64,000 nucleotides of DNA from Xylanimonas ulmi (GCF_004216535.1 NZ_SGWX01000001.1:2418001-2482000); one strand, 5' to 3'. Counted from the stretch's first letter, positions 41,754-51,054 are shown. The notes: generated by a model from the letters alone, not told the origin. Made by a program: numbers and translations.

Positions 41754-44420
41754 TCAGGGCGTCAGCCTCAGCACGTCCGACGACGCCGCCTCGACCGCGT
41801 CGCGCGAGAACGGGAACGGGAAGGTGCTCCCCTGCGCCCACGCGCCGAGCTGGTCGGCGTAGTGCGGTGAGCCGGGGTGCCCCGAGGCGCCGGTCACCAC
41901 CACCCAGGTCGAGGCGTCGAGGTCACCCAGGTCGACGACCATGCGCATCGACGGCCCGGTGGTGACCTCGAACGAGCCCGTCCCGGCGTTCCAGCCGGTC
42001 GCGTTGACCACCGACGACGAGCCGGGCATCGAGACCGCCGACGGGTTGACCAGGCGCCGCACCAGCGCGGGGATCGAGTCCCCACCTAGCACCGGGTGCT
42101 CCAGCTGGAGCCGGTGCAGCGTGCCCCAACTCCAGTCGTCGGGGTTCTTCGACATCTCGACGGTCAGGTCGCGACGCGCCGAGACCATCGCCTGGGTGAG
42201 GATCTCGTCACGCGACTCGGTGACGTTGAGCGTCGAGCGGTCGTCCCAGAACCTGTCGTCGGGCCGCTCCAGCATGTCGCGCACGACGACGAGCCACTTG
42301 CCGCCGCCGTCGGGCCGCATGCTCTCGGGAAGGTCGTCCCAGAACGTGTCCTTCAGCAGGTTGCGCCACACGGCGGCGAAGTAGGCCGCGGCTGGGGAGT
42401 CGGCGTCCATGTGGCCGTCCCACTCGCGCAGCAGCCGCTGACCGGCCGCGGTGTGCTCGTCGTCGAGCCGCACGTCGAGCAGCGCGGGCAGCAGCACCTT
42501 GGCGAACGCGCTCCAGTCGTCGTTCTGGATGCGGTTGAAGTCGTCGACCGTGAACGGGTCGCCCGAGTCGATCTGCTCCTGGAGCAGTGTGCGGATGCGC
42601 TCGGAGCGGAAGCCGTAGTCCCAGTCGTTGGTCAGGAACGGGCCCGTGCCCGCGGGCAGCACCGCTTGGTTGGCGGCGACGATGTACCCGCTCGCGGGGT
42701 CGAGGGCGCGCGGCATCTGGTCGGCGGGCACCCACCCCTGCCAGTCGAAGCGCGGGTCGCGCCCGTCGCGCGGCCACGAGCCGTCGGCGGGCACCGGAGA
42801 GTCCGGGACGTCGGCGCGCACCGGCACGCGCCCCGGAGCCTGGTAGCCGATGTGGCCGTCGGCCGTGGCGAACACGATGTTCTGCGCCGGCACGTCGAAC
42901 AGTGCGGCCGCGGCGCGCACGTCGTCGGCGTTCTGCGCGGTGTCGAAGGCGAAGACGGCGTCGGCCGTGCGCCCGGGCGTGAGCGCGGTCCACGCGAGCG
43001 AGACGGCGTAGGTGCCCAGCAACGTGCCCTGCTCGGTCGGCGCGCCGGCGACGGCGTCGACGTCGAGCACGTCCGAGATGATCGGGCCGTGCGCGGTGGA
43101 GCGCACCGTCAGGTCGATCGCGGCCGAACCGGCGACGCGGATGGTCTCGGTGCGCGAGTCGATCGGCTCCCACTCGTCGCCGCGCTGGTAGGTGTCGTCA
43201 CGCACGCGCTCAATGAAGAAGTCGGTGACGTCGGCGCCCATATTGGTCAGGCCCCACGCGAGCGCTCCGTTGTGGCCGATGACCACCCCGGGGAACCCCG
43301 AGAACGAGAACCCGGCGACGTCGAACGGGCACGAAGCGCTGACCGCGTTGCAGTGCAGGCCCACCTGCGCCCAGATGCTCGGGGCCGCGAGCGCCAGGTG
43401 CGGGTCGTTGGCGAGCATCGGCTTGCCCGAGGCCGTGTGGTCGCCCGAGACCGCCCATGAGTTGGAGCCGACGCCCTCGCCCTCGCCGACCAGGACGGGC
43501 ACGGCGTCGAGCGCGGAGCGCGCCGAGGCGAGTGCGGAGTCGAGGGCTTGCGAGGTGTGCGGCACGACGGCGGCGCTCGCCGCCGCGGGCGCGGCGTCGG
43601 CGTCGTCGGCGGGCGCGGCGTCGGCGGGCGCGGCGGGGTCGACCTCCAGGTCGCGCGGCTCCAGGATGGTCGCGTTGCCGCCCGCGGCGTACGACGGGAA
43701 CAGCTCGTCGACCAGGGAGATGTCTTGGAGCGTCGAGTAGGCCAGCGCGCGGTCGAGCTCGTCGTCGTAGTTGCCGCGCAGGTCCCACGCCATGGCCTTG
43801 AGCCAGGCGAGCGAGTCGACGGGGCCCCACGGCTCGGGCGTGCCGACGTCGACGCTCATGCCCAGCACGGTGTACTCGACGGCGATCTCGTCGGGCTCGC
43901 GCGAGTCGAGGTAGGCGTTGACGCCGTCGGCGTACGCCTGCAGGTAGGCGCGGGTCTCGGGCTCCAGCAGCGCGAGCTCCTGCTCGGCGACGCGCCGCCA
44001 GCCGAAGGTGCGCACCACCTTGTCGGCGTCGATCGCCTCGGGCACGTTCCCGACCAGTTCGGCCAGGCGCCCCGCGGTGACGTGGCGGCGGTAGTCCATC
44101 TCGAAGAAGCGGTCCTGCGCGGCGACGAACCCCTGCGCGCGGAAGAGGTCCTCGGCGTCGTCGGCGTAGATCTGCGGCACGCCGCGCTCGTCGCGCACCA
44201 CGCGCACGTCGCCCGTCAGTCCCGCAACCTGCGCGGTTCCGCTGGTCTGCGGCAAGGGGCGGCGCACGACGACCGTCGCGAAGGCCACCGTCGCGGCCAA
44301 CGCGAGCACCGCCACGACGGCGACGACGACGACGACGCGGCGCAGCCGCGACCTGCGGCGACGGGGCGCGTGGGCCGGGGGCTGCTCTGACTGGCCGGCG
44401 GCGGTCACGGGTGCTGACAC
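41754..44420 (-). CDS. Penicillin acylase family protein (Ntn-hydrolase)
   Basis: The 888-residue protein has a basic N-terminus and one membrane helix (about 28-50), then the S45 acylase fold. The propeptide cleavage and nucleophile site is G-SNSWAVSG, where the serine becomes the N-terminus of the beta chain. GKPMLANDPHLALAAPSIW and SGFPGVVIGHNGALAWGLTN are conserved. The alpha chain has an Ala/Asp-rich insert (APADAAPADDADAAPAAASA) just before the site. It acts outside the membrane on amides such as acyl-homoserine lactones or beta-lactams; the substrate is not predictable. The start is the GTG at 44420. Confidence 0.92.
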   Translation of the reverse strand: MSAPVTAAGQSEQPPAHAPRRRRSRLRRVVVVVAVVAVLALAATVAFATVVVRRPLPQTSGTAQVAGLTGDVRVVRDERGVPQIYADDAEDLFRAQGFVAAQDRFFEMDYRRHVTAGRLAELVGNVPEAIDADKVVRTFGWRRVAEQELALLEPETRAYLQAYADGVNAYLDSREPDEIAVEYTVLGMSVDVGTPEPWGPVDSLAWLKAMAWDLRGNYDDELDRALAYSTLQDISLVDELFPSYAAGGNATILEPRDLEVDPAAPADAAPADDADAAPAAASAAVVPHTSQALDSALASARSALDAVPVLVGEGEGVGSNSWAVSGDHTASGKPMLANDPHLALAAPSIWAQVGLHCNAVSASCPFDVAGFSFSGFPGVVIGHNGALAWGLTNMGADVTDFFIERVRDDTYQRGDEWEPIDSRTETIRVAGSAAIDLTVRSTAHGPIISDVLDVDAVAGAPTEQGTLLGTYAVSLAWTALTPGRTADAVFAFDTAQNADDVRAAAALFDVPAQNIVFATADGHIGYQAPGRVPVRADVPDSPVPADGSWPRDGRDPRFDWQGWVPADQMPRALDPASGYIVAANQAVLPAGTGPFLTNDWDYGFRSERIRTLLQEQIDSGDPFTVDDFNRIQNDDWSAFAKVLLPALLDVRLDDEHTAAGQRLLREWDGHMDADSPAAAYFAAVWRNLLKDTFWDDLPESMRPDGGGKWLVVVRDMLERPDDRFWDDRSTLNVTESRDEILTQAMVSARRDLTVEMSKNPDDWSWGTLHRLQLEHPVLGGDSIPALVRRLVNPSAVSMPGSSSVVNATGWNAGTGSFEVTTGPSMRMVVDLGDLDASTWVVVTGASGHPGSPHYADQLGAWAQGSTFPFPFSRDAVEAASSDVLRLTP

Positions 44421-44492
44421 GCAGGCGAGACTACCGTGACGGCCCTGGTGCAGGTCCGAACGGCCCCACGGCTGGCATCCAGGCGCGTATCA

Positions 44493-44519
44493 TTGGCACT
44501 CGGTAAGCCTGAGTGCCAG
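44493..44519. promoter_or_regulatory. CIRCE-like HrcA operator upstream of fmdB
   Basis: TTGGCACTC-N9-GAGTGCCAG follows the HrcA operator layout (TTAGCACTC-N9-GAGTGCTAA) with the exact 9-bp spacer and 8-bp perfect arms. It lies 65 bp upstream of the FmdB start codon, where it could overlap the promoter. Confidence 0.65.
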
Positions 44520-44584
44520 TCGCCCGACGCCCCGCGGCGGTCGCGGCCGCGCACCCGCCAGCGTCTGTTTTCCGAGGAGAGTCC

Positions 44585-44836
44585 GTGCCCACCTATGCCT
44601 ATCGGTGCGCCGCCTGCGGTCACGCCTTCGACATCCACCAGTCGTTCACCGACGACGCCCTCACGGTGTGCCCTGAGTGCGGAGGCGACCTGCGCAAGCA
44701 GTACGGCAGCGTCGGTGTGACGTTCAAGGGGTCGGGCTTCTACCGGACCGACTCGCGCGGGTCCTCGAAGTCGTCGACGACGTCGAAGCCCGCGAAGTCG
44801 TCGTCCTCGTCCTCGTCGAAGGCCGCCTCGGCCTGA
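44585..44836 (+). CDS. FmdB-family zinc-ribbon protein
   Basis: The 83-residue protein begins PTYAYRCAACGHAFDIHQSF and continues with CPECGG, the two CxxC knuckles of the FmdB/CxxC-CxxC-SSSS family. GVTFKGSGFYRTDSRGSSKS is the conserved middle, and the Ser/Lys-rich tail gives the family its name. The GTG at 44585 has GAGGAG six bases upstream. The function is not established, though it is often near heat-shock or cell-envelope genes. The CIRCE-like operator upstream suggests induction by protein stress, and the mscL gene downstream is a frequent neighbour. Confidence 0.92.
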   Translation: MPTYAYRCAACGHAFDIHQSFTDDALTVCPECGGDLRKQYGSVGVTFKGSGFYRTDSRGSSKSSTTSKPAKSSSSSSSKAASA

Positions 44837-44963
44837 TCCACCCGTCACGCGACGGCGTCCCAGGGCGGCGAGCCCGCCCCCAGGGAGCCGTCGCGTCCGT
44901 GTGTCCACAGTCCCCGGCGTACGCCCCGCCGCGGACGGCGCCCGCCGCCTAGCGTCGGCGGCC

Positions 44964-45689
44964 ATGACGACCCCGGATCCCCGCGCGCGGCGCACGCTCG
45001 CCCGACGACGGCGGGGGCGCGCCGCGCGCCGCGTGCTGTGGCGGGCGCGCTTCGCCGTCGTGGCGATCTGCTGCGGCGTGGCCGCGTCGTCGGCGGCGCA
45101 GGCGCTGCGCCCTGAGCCGCCGCCCACGCGCGACGTCGTGGTGGCCGCACGCCTGCTGGCCGCGGGCGCCGAGATCCGCCGCGCCGACGTGGAGGTGCGG
45201 GCCGTCCCGGTGGCGCTGGCTCCGACCGACGCGCTGACCGACCCCGCCGACGCGGTCGGCCGTGTCCCACCCGTGCCGCTCGCCGCGGGGCTGCCGCTGT
45301 CCGCCGAACTCGTGGCCGGCGGCGCCGTGACGGCCCTCGCGCCCGAGGGCACGGTCGTGGTCCCGGTGCGGCTCGACGACGCCACGGCGGCGCTGCTGCG
45401 CCCCGGCGACCGCGTCGACCTGGTCGCGACGTCGTCGCTGGGTGTCGATGACGCCGCCTATCTGGCCAGGCGCGCACTGGTGCTCCCGTCCGCCGCGCGC
45501 CGGGGCGAAGGCGATGGCGGTGGTGACGGAAGTGGCGGCGTGGGCGGGCTGCTCGGCGGGGCGTCGACCGGCGGGGCGTCGACCGGCGCGGGACCGCCGG
45601 TGGCGCTGCTCGCCGTCGACCCGGCCGAGGCGCCGGGACTCTCAGCCGCGTCGGGCATGGGCGCGGTGGGGGCGGTGCTGGTGCCGTGA
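44964..45689 (+). CDS. SAF-domain protein (RcpC/CpaB-like), membrane anchored
   Basis: The 241-residue protein has an N-terminal helix (about 27-45), then a SAF domain (VVVAARLLAAGAEIRRADVE and onward to about 115) and an RcpC-type half (GTVVVPVRLDDATAALLRPG, then DRVDLVATSS). A Gly/Ser/Thr-rich stretch (GGGDGSGGVGGLLGGASTGG) lies near the end. SAF proteins of this type help assemble Flp/Tad pili. Here no tad genes are nearby, and the gene sits between fmdB and mscL as in several actinobacteria. The ATG at 44964 precedes the basic MTTPDPRARRTLARR. Confidence 0.85.
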   Translation: MTTPDPRARRTLARRRRGRAARRVLWRARFAVVAICCGVAASSAAQALRPEPPPTRDVVVAARLLAAGAEIRRADVEVRAVPVALAPTDALTDPADAVGRVPPVPLAAGLPLSAELVAGGAVTALAPEGTVVVPVRLDDATAALLRPGDRVDLVATSSLGVDDAAYLARRALVLPSAARRGEGDGGGDGSGGVGGLLGGASTGGASTGAGPPVALLAVDPAEAPGLSAASGMGAVGAVLVP

Positions 45690-45893
45690 CAACGCCGCCG
45701 ACCACGGACGGCGCCGTGGCACTGCCCTGGCGGCCGAAGTGTCGCGTCTCACCGATCGATCTGCCCGGATGGGGTGGTTTGCGCTTGCAGGCCCGGGGCG
45801 CCGAACGCAGAATCCGTGTGCCACTGGCGCCACCGCTCGGCGGCCGCGCCCACACGATCCCAGCCGTGCCCACACCTTCTCAGGGGGAGTCCC

Positions 45894-46280
45894 ATGCTCA
45901 AGGGTTTCAAGGAGTTCCTGCTGCGCGGAAACGTTCTCGACCTCGCCGTCGGCATCATCGTCGGCACGGCGTTCACCGCCGTCGTCACCGGCCTGACGAA
46001 CGGCTTCCTGACGCCGCTCATCGCGCTCATCTTCGGCCAGCCCGACGTGAGCAAGGTGCTCTTCCACATCGGCAAGACCGCGTTCCCGATCGGGGAGTTC
46101 CTGCAGGCGGCGCTCAACTTCGTCATCGTCGCGGCGACGCTCTACTTCGTGGTCGTCGTGCCGGTCAAGCACCTGACCGAGCGCATGAGGCGCGCCGAGG
46201 AGCCCGCCCCTGAGGAGCCGGCCGCGGACGTCGCGCTGCTGACCGAGATCCGCGACCTGCTCGCCAAGAGCGCCCGCTGA
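45894..46280 (+). CDS. mscL: Large-conductance mechanosensitive channel
   Basis: The 128-residue protein matches MscL in length and layout: MLKGFKEFLLRGNVLDLAVG, pore helix GIIVGTAFTAVVTGLTNGFL, a periplasmic loop, helix 2 (FLQAALNFVIVAATLYFVVV) and a charged C-terminal bundle (LLTEIRDLLAKSAR). It opens under membrane tension to release solutes during osmotic downshock. The ATG at 45894 follows AGGGGGAG with a short spacer. It is convergent with the small gene at 46287. Confidence 0.96.
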   Translation: MLKGFKEFLLRGNVLDLAVGIIVGTAFTAVVTGLTNGFLTPLIALIFGQPDVSKVLFHIGKTAFPIGEFLQAALNFVIVAATLYFVVVVPVKHLTERMRRAEEPAPEEPAADVALLTEIRDLLAKSAR

Positions 46281-46286
46281 GCTGAC

Positions 46287-46508
46287 TCAGCGACGGCCCC
46301 AGTGGGGCGGCACGTCCCGCAGCAGGCGGTCGTCGTTGTCGCCGTGGCCGCCGCGCTCGTCGGCGCTGACGCCGGAGACCTGCTCGCGCTCGGCGCCCGG
46401 GCGCACGACCCGGCGGGGGCGGCGGCGCGAGGTCCGCTCGGGGCGCGGAGCCTGCTCGGGGCCGGGATCCTGCTCAGGGGTGGCGCGAGGCTCGTCGTGG
46501 TCGGTCAC
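46287..46508 (-). CDS. Small conserved charged protein downstream of the DUF4011 gene
   Basis: A GTG at 46508 opens 73 codons: an acidic, Pro-rich start (MTDHDEPRATPEQDPGPEQA), a basic centre (RRRPRRVVRPGAER) and an end DNDDRLLRDVPPHWGRR. Only 22 bp separate it from the DUF4011 gene upstream on the same strand, so they form one operon. The LL-D-PPHWG ending looks like a conserved short motif in relatives. No function is known. The pairing suggests it works with the large protein. Confidence 0.65.
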   Translation of the reverse strand: MTDHDEPRATPEQDPGPEQAPRPERTSRRRPRRVVRPGAEREQVSGVSADERGGHGDNDDRLLRDVPPHWGRR

Positions 46509-46530
46509 GAGGGCATTGTCTCGCGGGCGG

Positions 46531-49500
46531 TCACCCACCCAGCGGCGGCGTGTCGTCCTCGTCGTCCTCGTCCGGGAGCACCGGGACCACCACCTCGCGC
46601 GGCGGCACCACTCCCCCGACCGTGCCGACGCGCTCGTCGCGCACCTGCTGCACGAGGCGCCGCACGCGGTCGGCCTCACCGTCGGGGTCGAGGAACGCCG
46701 CGGCGCTCCACACCTGCGTCACCACCCACCCGAGCCGCTCAAGCCGCTCGGCGACCTGCCGCGTGCGCACGCGCACCGACGGCTCGGCGACATAGGCGTC
46801 GTCGTCGGTCAGCACCGCGACCAGCAGCTCCCCGGGCAGGTCGGGGTGGCCCACGACGAGCGGGATGTGGTCGCCGTCGGGCAGGCCGTAGTCGGTCTCG
46901 ACCAGGTAGCCCAGCCGCCACAGCCGCTCCCCCAGGTCGACCAGCAGGCGGTCGGGCGCCGCGGAGACGTCGACGCCGTTGCCGAGCGCGACCTGGTCGG
47001 CGACGTCGGAGCGCTCGTGGGCGAACTGGAGCACCTCGGCCAGCAGCCGTGGCCCGTCGCCGCGCAGGCGGTCGGGGTCGAGGTCGCCCGCCAGGAAGCA
47101 CGTGACCACGCGCAGCCGGCGCCGGGTCGCGCCGAGCGCGCCGAGCAGCATGGCGTCGCCGCCGGGCTCGCTCAGCACGCCGAAGCGGTGCAGCACACGC
47201 CCATGCGGGGTGCGGCCGAACCCGAGCGAGAGCACGATCGCGTCGCGTGAGAGCCCTGAGGCGCCGGTGACGTCGGCGACCACGACGGGCTCGGGGCGCG
47301 AGCCGGAGAAGAACGGCGCGAGCGCCGGGTTGGCGCGCACCTCGGCGAGCAGCGCCTCACGGATGCGGTCGGCGTGCGTCGAGGTGACCGTGACGACGGC
47401 GAGCGTCTCCTCGGGCCTGGTCAGGGCGTGCTCGATGGCGAGCTCGACGACGCGGTCGACCTCGGCCTGCGTCGACTCGACGGTGCCCGACGCCGGGTCG
47501 GGCATGCCCGCCCCGTCCACCAGGTCAAGGTGCACCAGGGCCTCGGCGCGCGGCAGCGGCGCGGGACGCACGAGCCCCGCGTACCCGTGGCGGGCCAGCA
47601 GCCGCGTGAGCTCGGGGTCGCGCCGCGACTCGCGCGGCTGGACGGTGACGTGCGGCAGCACCGCGGCGAGCTCGTGCACCGCCGTGCCCGACGCCGAACG
47701 CCGGTCGCCGACGACGACGATCTGCCGCCCGCGGGCCAGCGCCGGGACGACCGACTCCAGCGGCACGTGCTGGACGGCGTCGAGCACGACGAGGTCGACC
47801 GTGCGCTCGGCGGGCAGCAGGTGCGGCACCAGGGTGGGCGTCGAGACGACGGCGGGGCGCAGGCGGCGCAGCACCTCCCCGTGCCCGGCGGCCAGCTCGC
47901 GCAGCGAGGTCAGCCGCCCCTCGATGAGCTCGGTGAACAGCGCCTCGGCGTCGTCGCGGTCCTCGCGCATCGCCGTGCCGAGGTGGGCGCGCACGGCCGC
48001 GCGCACCGGCCCGGACAGCGACGCGATATGCCGTCGGTCGAGCTCGCGGAAGCGGCGGGCGAGCGCGTCCAGGCCCGCGCCGTCCTGCCCGGCGAGCGCC
48101 GGGTCGGCGGCCAGCAACTGCTCGAACACCGAACTCCACCACGCCAGGTCGAGTTCGGCCTCCACGAGGCTCGCGTCGACACGCCGTGACGCGAGGTCGT
48201 CGACCAGCTCCCCGAGGCCGGCCGCGCGGACCCGGCGCAGCGCCGCCGTCCGGGCGGGCAGCGTCGCGAGCGCGTCAGCGTCGTCGGCGAGGGCGTGCAG
48301 GCGTGCGGTGAGGTCGTCCAGCGGCAGGTCGGCCAGGCCGGCGCCGAGCGGCGTCGTCGCGAGCACGGGCTCGAGCGCGTCGAGGTCGATGCGCACCGCC
48401 TCGTTGGTGTCCTCGATGGTCGCCAGCCCCTCGGGCAGCACGGGCCAGCCGCCGCGCTCGGCGTGCTGGGCCCACACCTCGCGCTGCGCCTGGACCTCCA
48501 GCAGCGCGGCGTGCATGTCGGGCACGCGCACCCCGGGGCGCACCATGTCCTTGGCCCGCTTGCGCAGCCGACGCCGCGTGAACCAGCCCATGTCGACGTC
48601 GTGCGCGGCCCGCCACTTGCGCGACGCGGTCGCCTGGACCATGTCGGCGGCGGTGCGCTCGAAGACCATGGGGTGGAACAGGTCGAGCGTGCCGCGCATC
48701 CCCGCGAGCATCTCCAACTGCTCGCCGAAGGCGCGCACCGTGGTCGGCGGGGTCAGCCCCGTGACCTCGGCGACGAAGACGACCTGCCGCAGCAGTTGGG
48801 GCAGCGTCGTGTCCTTGAGCCGGTTGACACGCGTGAGCGCCTCGCGCGCGTCGTCGTCGCTCAGCAGCATCGCGTCGTACCAGGGGGTCGAGGTCGCGCG
48901 CAGCGTGAAGGCGCCCAGGTCGGCCGCCTCGCGCAGCGCCGCGGCGGCCTCACGGCGCGCGTCCGCCCCGAGCGCGACGACCGTCGTGGCGGGCAGCCGC
49001 ACACTGGTCGACGGCGAGGGCCGCTCGGCGGTGAGCCGGGCGAGCGCCTGCAGCGCGTCGTACGCGGAGACCTGCCACGGGGCACGGCTCAGGTGCAGCG
49101 CCGAGATGTACCCGGACAGTTGCGCGCTCGCGCCGATGAGCGAGTCGCGCAGCGCGGCCACGCCGTCGTCGTCGAGATGCTCGGGCTCGCTGGCCATGGC
49201 CGTCAGCAGCCGCCGCGCGACGTCCTGACGCCAGGTGGGCACGGGCGGCACGTCGAGCAGCAGCCCGTCCAGGTCGAGCGTCTCTAGCCGCGCGGCGAGC
49301 GCGTCGGCCGCGCGGCGGTGCCCGGTCACGTACAGCACCGAGCGCCCGGCTGCGGTCGCCTCGGCGACGACGGCGGCCACGGTTCCGGCGGCGTCCGCGC
49401 CCACAGGGGAGTCGACGTACAGGTGCCCGCCCGTGGCGAGCGCGTCGACCACGTGCCGCTGGTACGGGTCGAGGTCGCCGACGCCGCGCTCGTAGCCGGG

Positions 49501-50742
49501 CACAGGGTCGGCGCCGGCCGGAGCCGGGACGTCGAGCGCGCCGACCGCGGTGGCCGCCGCCTCGACGCCCGCGAGCGCCGCGACCACCTCGTGGCGCACG
49601 AGCGACGGGGCGAGCTCGTCGATGTCGTCGACGAGCGCCTGACCCGGGTGCACGAAGGTGCCGACCAGCATGCGCCGGTCGAGCGTGAAGTCGTCGAGCA
49701 CGGCGGCGCCGAGCGCCGAGACGCGCTCCAGCACGTCGGACGGCTCGAAGCCGGCGGTCGAGAAGGTCGACTGGGCGAGCGAGGCGGGGTCGAGCAGGGC
49801 GCCGTGGGCGCGCAGCGTGCGCGCGACGATGGGGTTGATCTCGGCGGTGGCCTCAAGCGTGAGGTCGTAGTCGGACTCGCCGTCACCGCGCGGGGTCAGC
49901 GTCACGGGCCGCAGCAGCACGGGGGCGTGCACGACGCGCGGCGCCGCCTCCTCCTCGCGGGCGTCGGACACGGCCGACGTCGGCGCGGGGCGCAGGGCGG
50001 TGCGTGCGGCGACCGAGACGACGGGCAGCGACTGGGTCAGCAGCGGAGCCTCGTCGGTCGCGGCGGCCTGGGCTGCGGGCTCACCCTCGGGCGCGACGGC
50101 GTCGGCGGGCGACACCGCGTCGACGGGCGCCGCGTCGGCGGGCGACACGACGTCGGCGGGCGCCGCTTCGGCGGGCGAGCCATCGTTCTCCGGCGTCGGC
50201 CCTGCGAGCGCCGGGCCACCCGCCTCGGCGAGCGCCGGGCGCGGGGCGCGCCGCGTCGCGTCGGCCAGTGCGGACACGTCGTGCGTCGGGCGGCCGGTGG
50301 GCGGGTCGCCCGCAGGCTCGGTCCAGGTGGCGACGCCGATCGCGAGGTAGGTGGGGGCGAGCCCGAAGCGTTGGGCGTGCTCGGCCGAGCGCATCGACAC
50401 CGCGCGCGCACGCCGTCGCGCGGCGGGCAGCGTGGCGCCCTCGCGGATGAGGTTGGACAGGCGGGTGGGGCGACCGGCGAAGAGTTGCGCGACGCCCGAC
50501 GGGTGCGCCGCCGACAGGTCGATGACCGCCTCGCCCAGCAGTCCGACGTCGGCCAGCGTGGAGCCGCCGACCTGTTCGACGAGGCGCTCACGCCATCGCG
50601 CGACCGCGGCCGCGACGGCCTCGTCGGAGGTGGGCGGGGTGACCAGGCGTGGGCGCGGGGCCGCGGCGTCGTCGGCGCCCGGCGAAGCGACCGACGGCTG
50701 GACCTTCGCGCTCGCGGTGGAGGTGCGTCGAACGGCGTTCAC
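46531..50742 (-). CDS. DUF4011 helicase/nuclease-like protein with degenerate motifs
   Basis: The 1403-residue protein has a DUF4011 domain (about 38-140, with HPSGVAQLFAGRPTRLSNLI), an Ala/Asp/Pro-rich linker, a split superfamily 1 helicase-like region and a C-terminal MTES_1575-type restriction-endonuclease fold (about 1290-1395, ending GWVVTQVWSAAAF). The catalytic motifs are eroded: Walker A reads PVGADAAGT without lysine, motif II reads LDAVQH instead of DEASQ, GDPKQLPP is GDRRSAS, and the nuclease ECDG is replaced by LTDDD. It may be a structural or regulatory relative of defence helicases. The GTG at 50742 was chosen just before the homologous region; longer starts run into the MFS promoter. 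Confidence 0.78.
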   Translation of the reverse strand: MNAVRRTSTASAKVQPSVASPGADDAAAPRPRLVTPPTSDEAVAAAVARWRERLVEQVGGSTLADVGLLGEAVIDLSAAHPSGVAQLFAGRPTRLSNLIREGATLPAARRRARAVSMRSAEHAQRFGLAPTYLAIGVATWTEPAGDPPTGRPTHDVSALADATRRAPRPALAEAGGPALAGPTPENDGSPAEAAPADVVSPADAAPVDAVSPADAVAPEGEPAAQAAATDEAPLLTQSLPVVSVAARTALRPAPTSAVSDAREEEAAPRVVHAPVLLRPVTLTPRGDGESDYDLTLEATAEINPIVARTLRAHGALLDPASLAQSTFSTAGFEPSDVLERVSALGAAVLDDFTLDRRMLVGTFVHPGQALVDDIDELAPSLVRHEVVAALAGVEAAATAVGALDVPAPAGADPVPGYERGVGDLDPYQRHVVDALATGGHLYVDSPVGADAAGTVAAVVAEATAAGRSVLYVTGHRRAADALAARLETLDLDGLLLDVPPVPTWRQDVARRLLTAMASEPEHLDDDGVAALRDSLIGASAQLSGYISALHLSRAPWQVSAYDALQALARLTAERPSPSTSVRLPATTVVALGADARREAAAALREAADLGAFTLRATSTPWYDAMLLSDDDAREALTRVNRLKDTTLPQLLRQVVFVAEVTGLTPPTTVRAFGEQLEMLAGMRGTLDLFHPMVFERTAADMVQATASRKWRAAHDVDMGWFTRRRLRKRAKDMVRPGVRVPDMHAALLEVQAQREVWAQHAERGGWPVLPEGLATIEDTNEAVRIDLDALEPVLATTPLGAGLADLPLDDLTARLHALADDADALATLPARTAALRRVRAAGLGELVDDLASRRVDASLVEAELDLAWWSSVFEQLLAADPALAGQDGAGLDALARRFRELDRRHIASLSGPVRAAVRAHLGTAMREDRDDAEALFTELIEGRLTSLRELAAGHGEVLRRLRPAVVSTPTLVPHLLPAERTVDLVVLDAVQHVPLESVVPALARGRQIVVVGDRRSASGTAVHELAAVLPHVTVQPRESRRDPELTRLLARHGYAGLVRPAPLPRAEALVHLDLVDGAGMPDPASGTVESTQAEVDRVVELAIEHALTRPEETLAVVTVTSTHADRIREALLAEVRANPALAPFFSGSRPEPVVVADVTGASGLSRDAIVLSLGFGRTPHGRVLHRFGVLSEPGGDAMLLGALGATRRRLRVVTCFLAGDLDPDRLRGDGPRLLAEVLQFAHERSDVADQVALGNGVDVSAAPDRLLVDLGERLWRLGYLVETDYGLPDGDHIPLVVGHPDLPGELLVAVLTDDDAYVAEPSVRVRTRQVAERLERLGWVVTQVWSAAAFLDPDGEADRVRRLVQQVRDERVGTVGGVVPPREVVVPVLPDEDDEDDTPPLGG

Positions 50743-50834
50743 ACGCGCCACGGTAAGCAACGACACGCCCGCATCTGGCGGCGGCACGCCGACGCACCGC
50801 GAGCCGCGACGAAAGCGGGCGCGGCGCGGACACG

Positions 50835-50870
50835 ACGATGCCCTTCGGCAGGGGGTCCGAAGGGCATCGT
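50835..50870. repeat. Perfect 14-bp stem hairpin in the DUF4011-MFS intergenic region
   Basis: ACGATGCCCTTCGG (50835-50848) pairs perfectly with CCGAAGGGCATCGT (50857-50870) around the loop CAGGGGGT. It lies between divergent genes, so it is not a normal terminator. It could act in the 5' leader of either message. Confidence 0.6.
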
Positions 50871-50973
50871 TCCGGGCATGGCCCGGTTCGTAAAGCGGTG
50901 CGCACCACGCAGGGGGCGGGCAGTACGCACCGCTACACCGAGTCTGGCGCGAACGCGGGCGCGCGTCAACCAC

Positions 50974-50993
50974 TCTTGGACGGCCGTCCAAGA
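50974..50993. promoter_or_regulatory. 20-bp palindromic operator upstream of the MFS gene
   Basis: TCTTGGACGGCCGTCCAAGA is a perfect palindrome 61 bp upstream of the MFS start. Its size and symmetry are like TetR-family operators controlling exporters. No TetR gene is adjacent. Confidence 0.6.
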
Positions 50994-51054
50994 CTCCCCA
51001 GGCCGCCACAGGGCGCGGAAATCGTTCCACGGCCGACGGCGGCCGTAGACTCCC

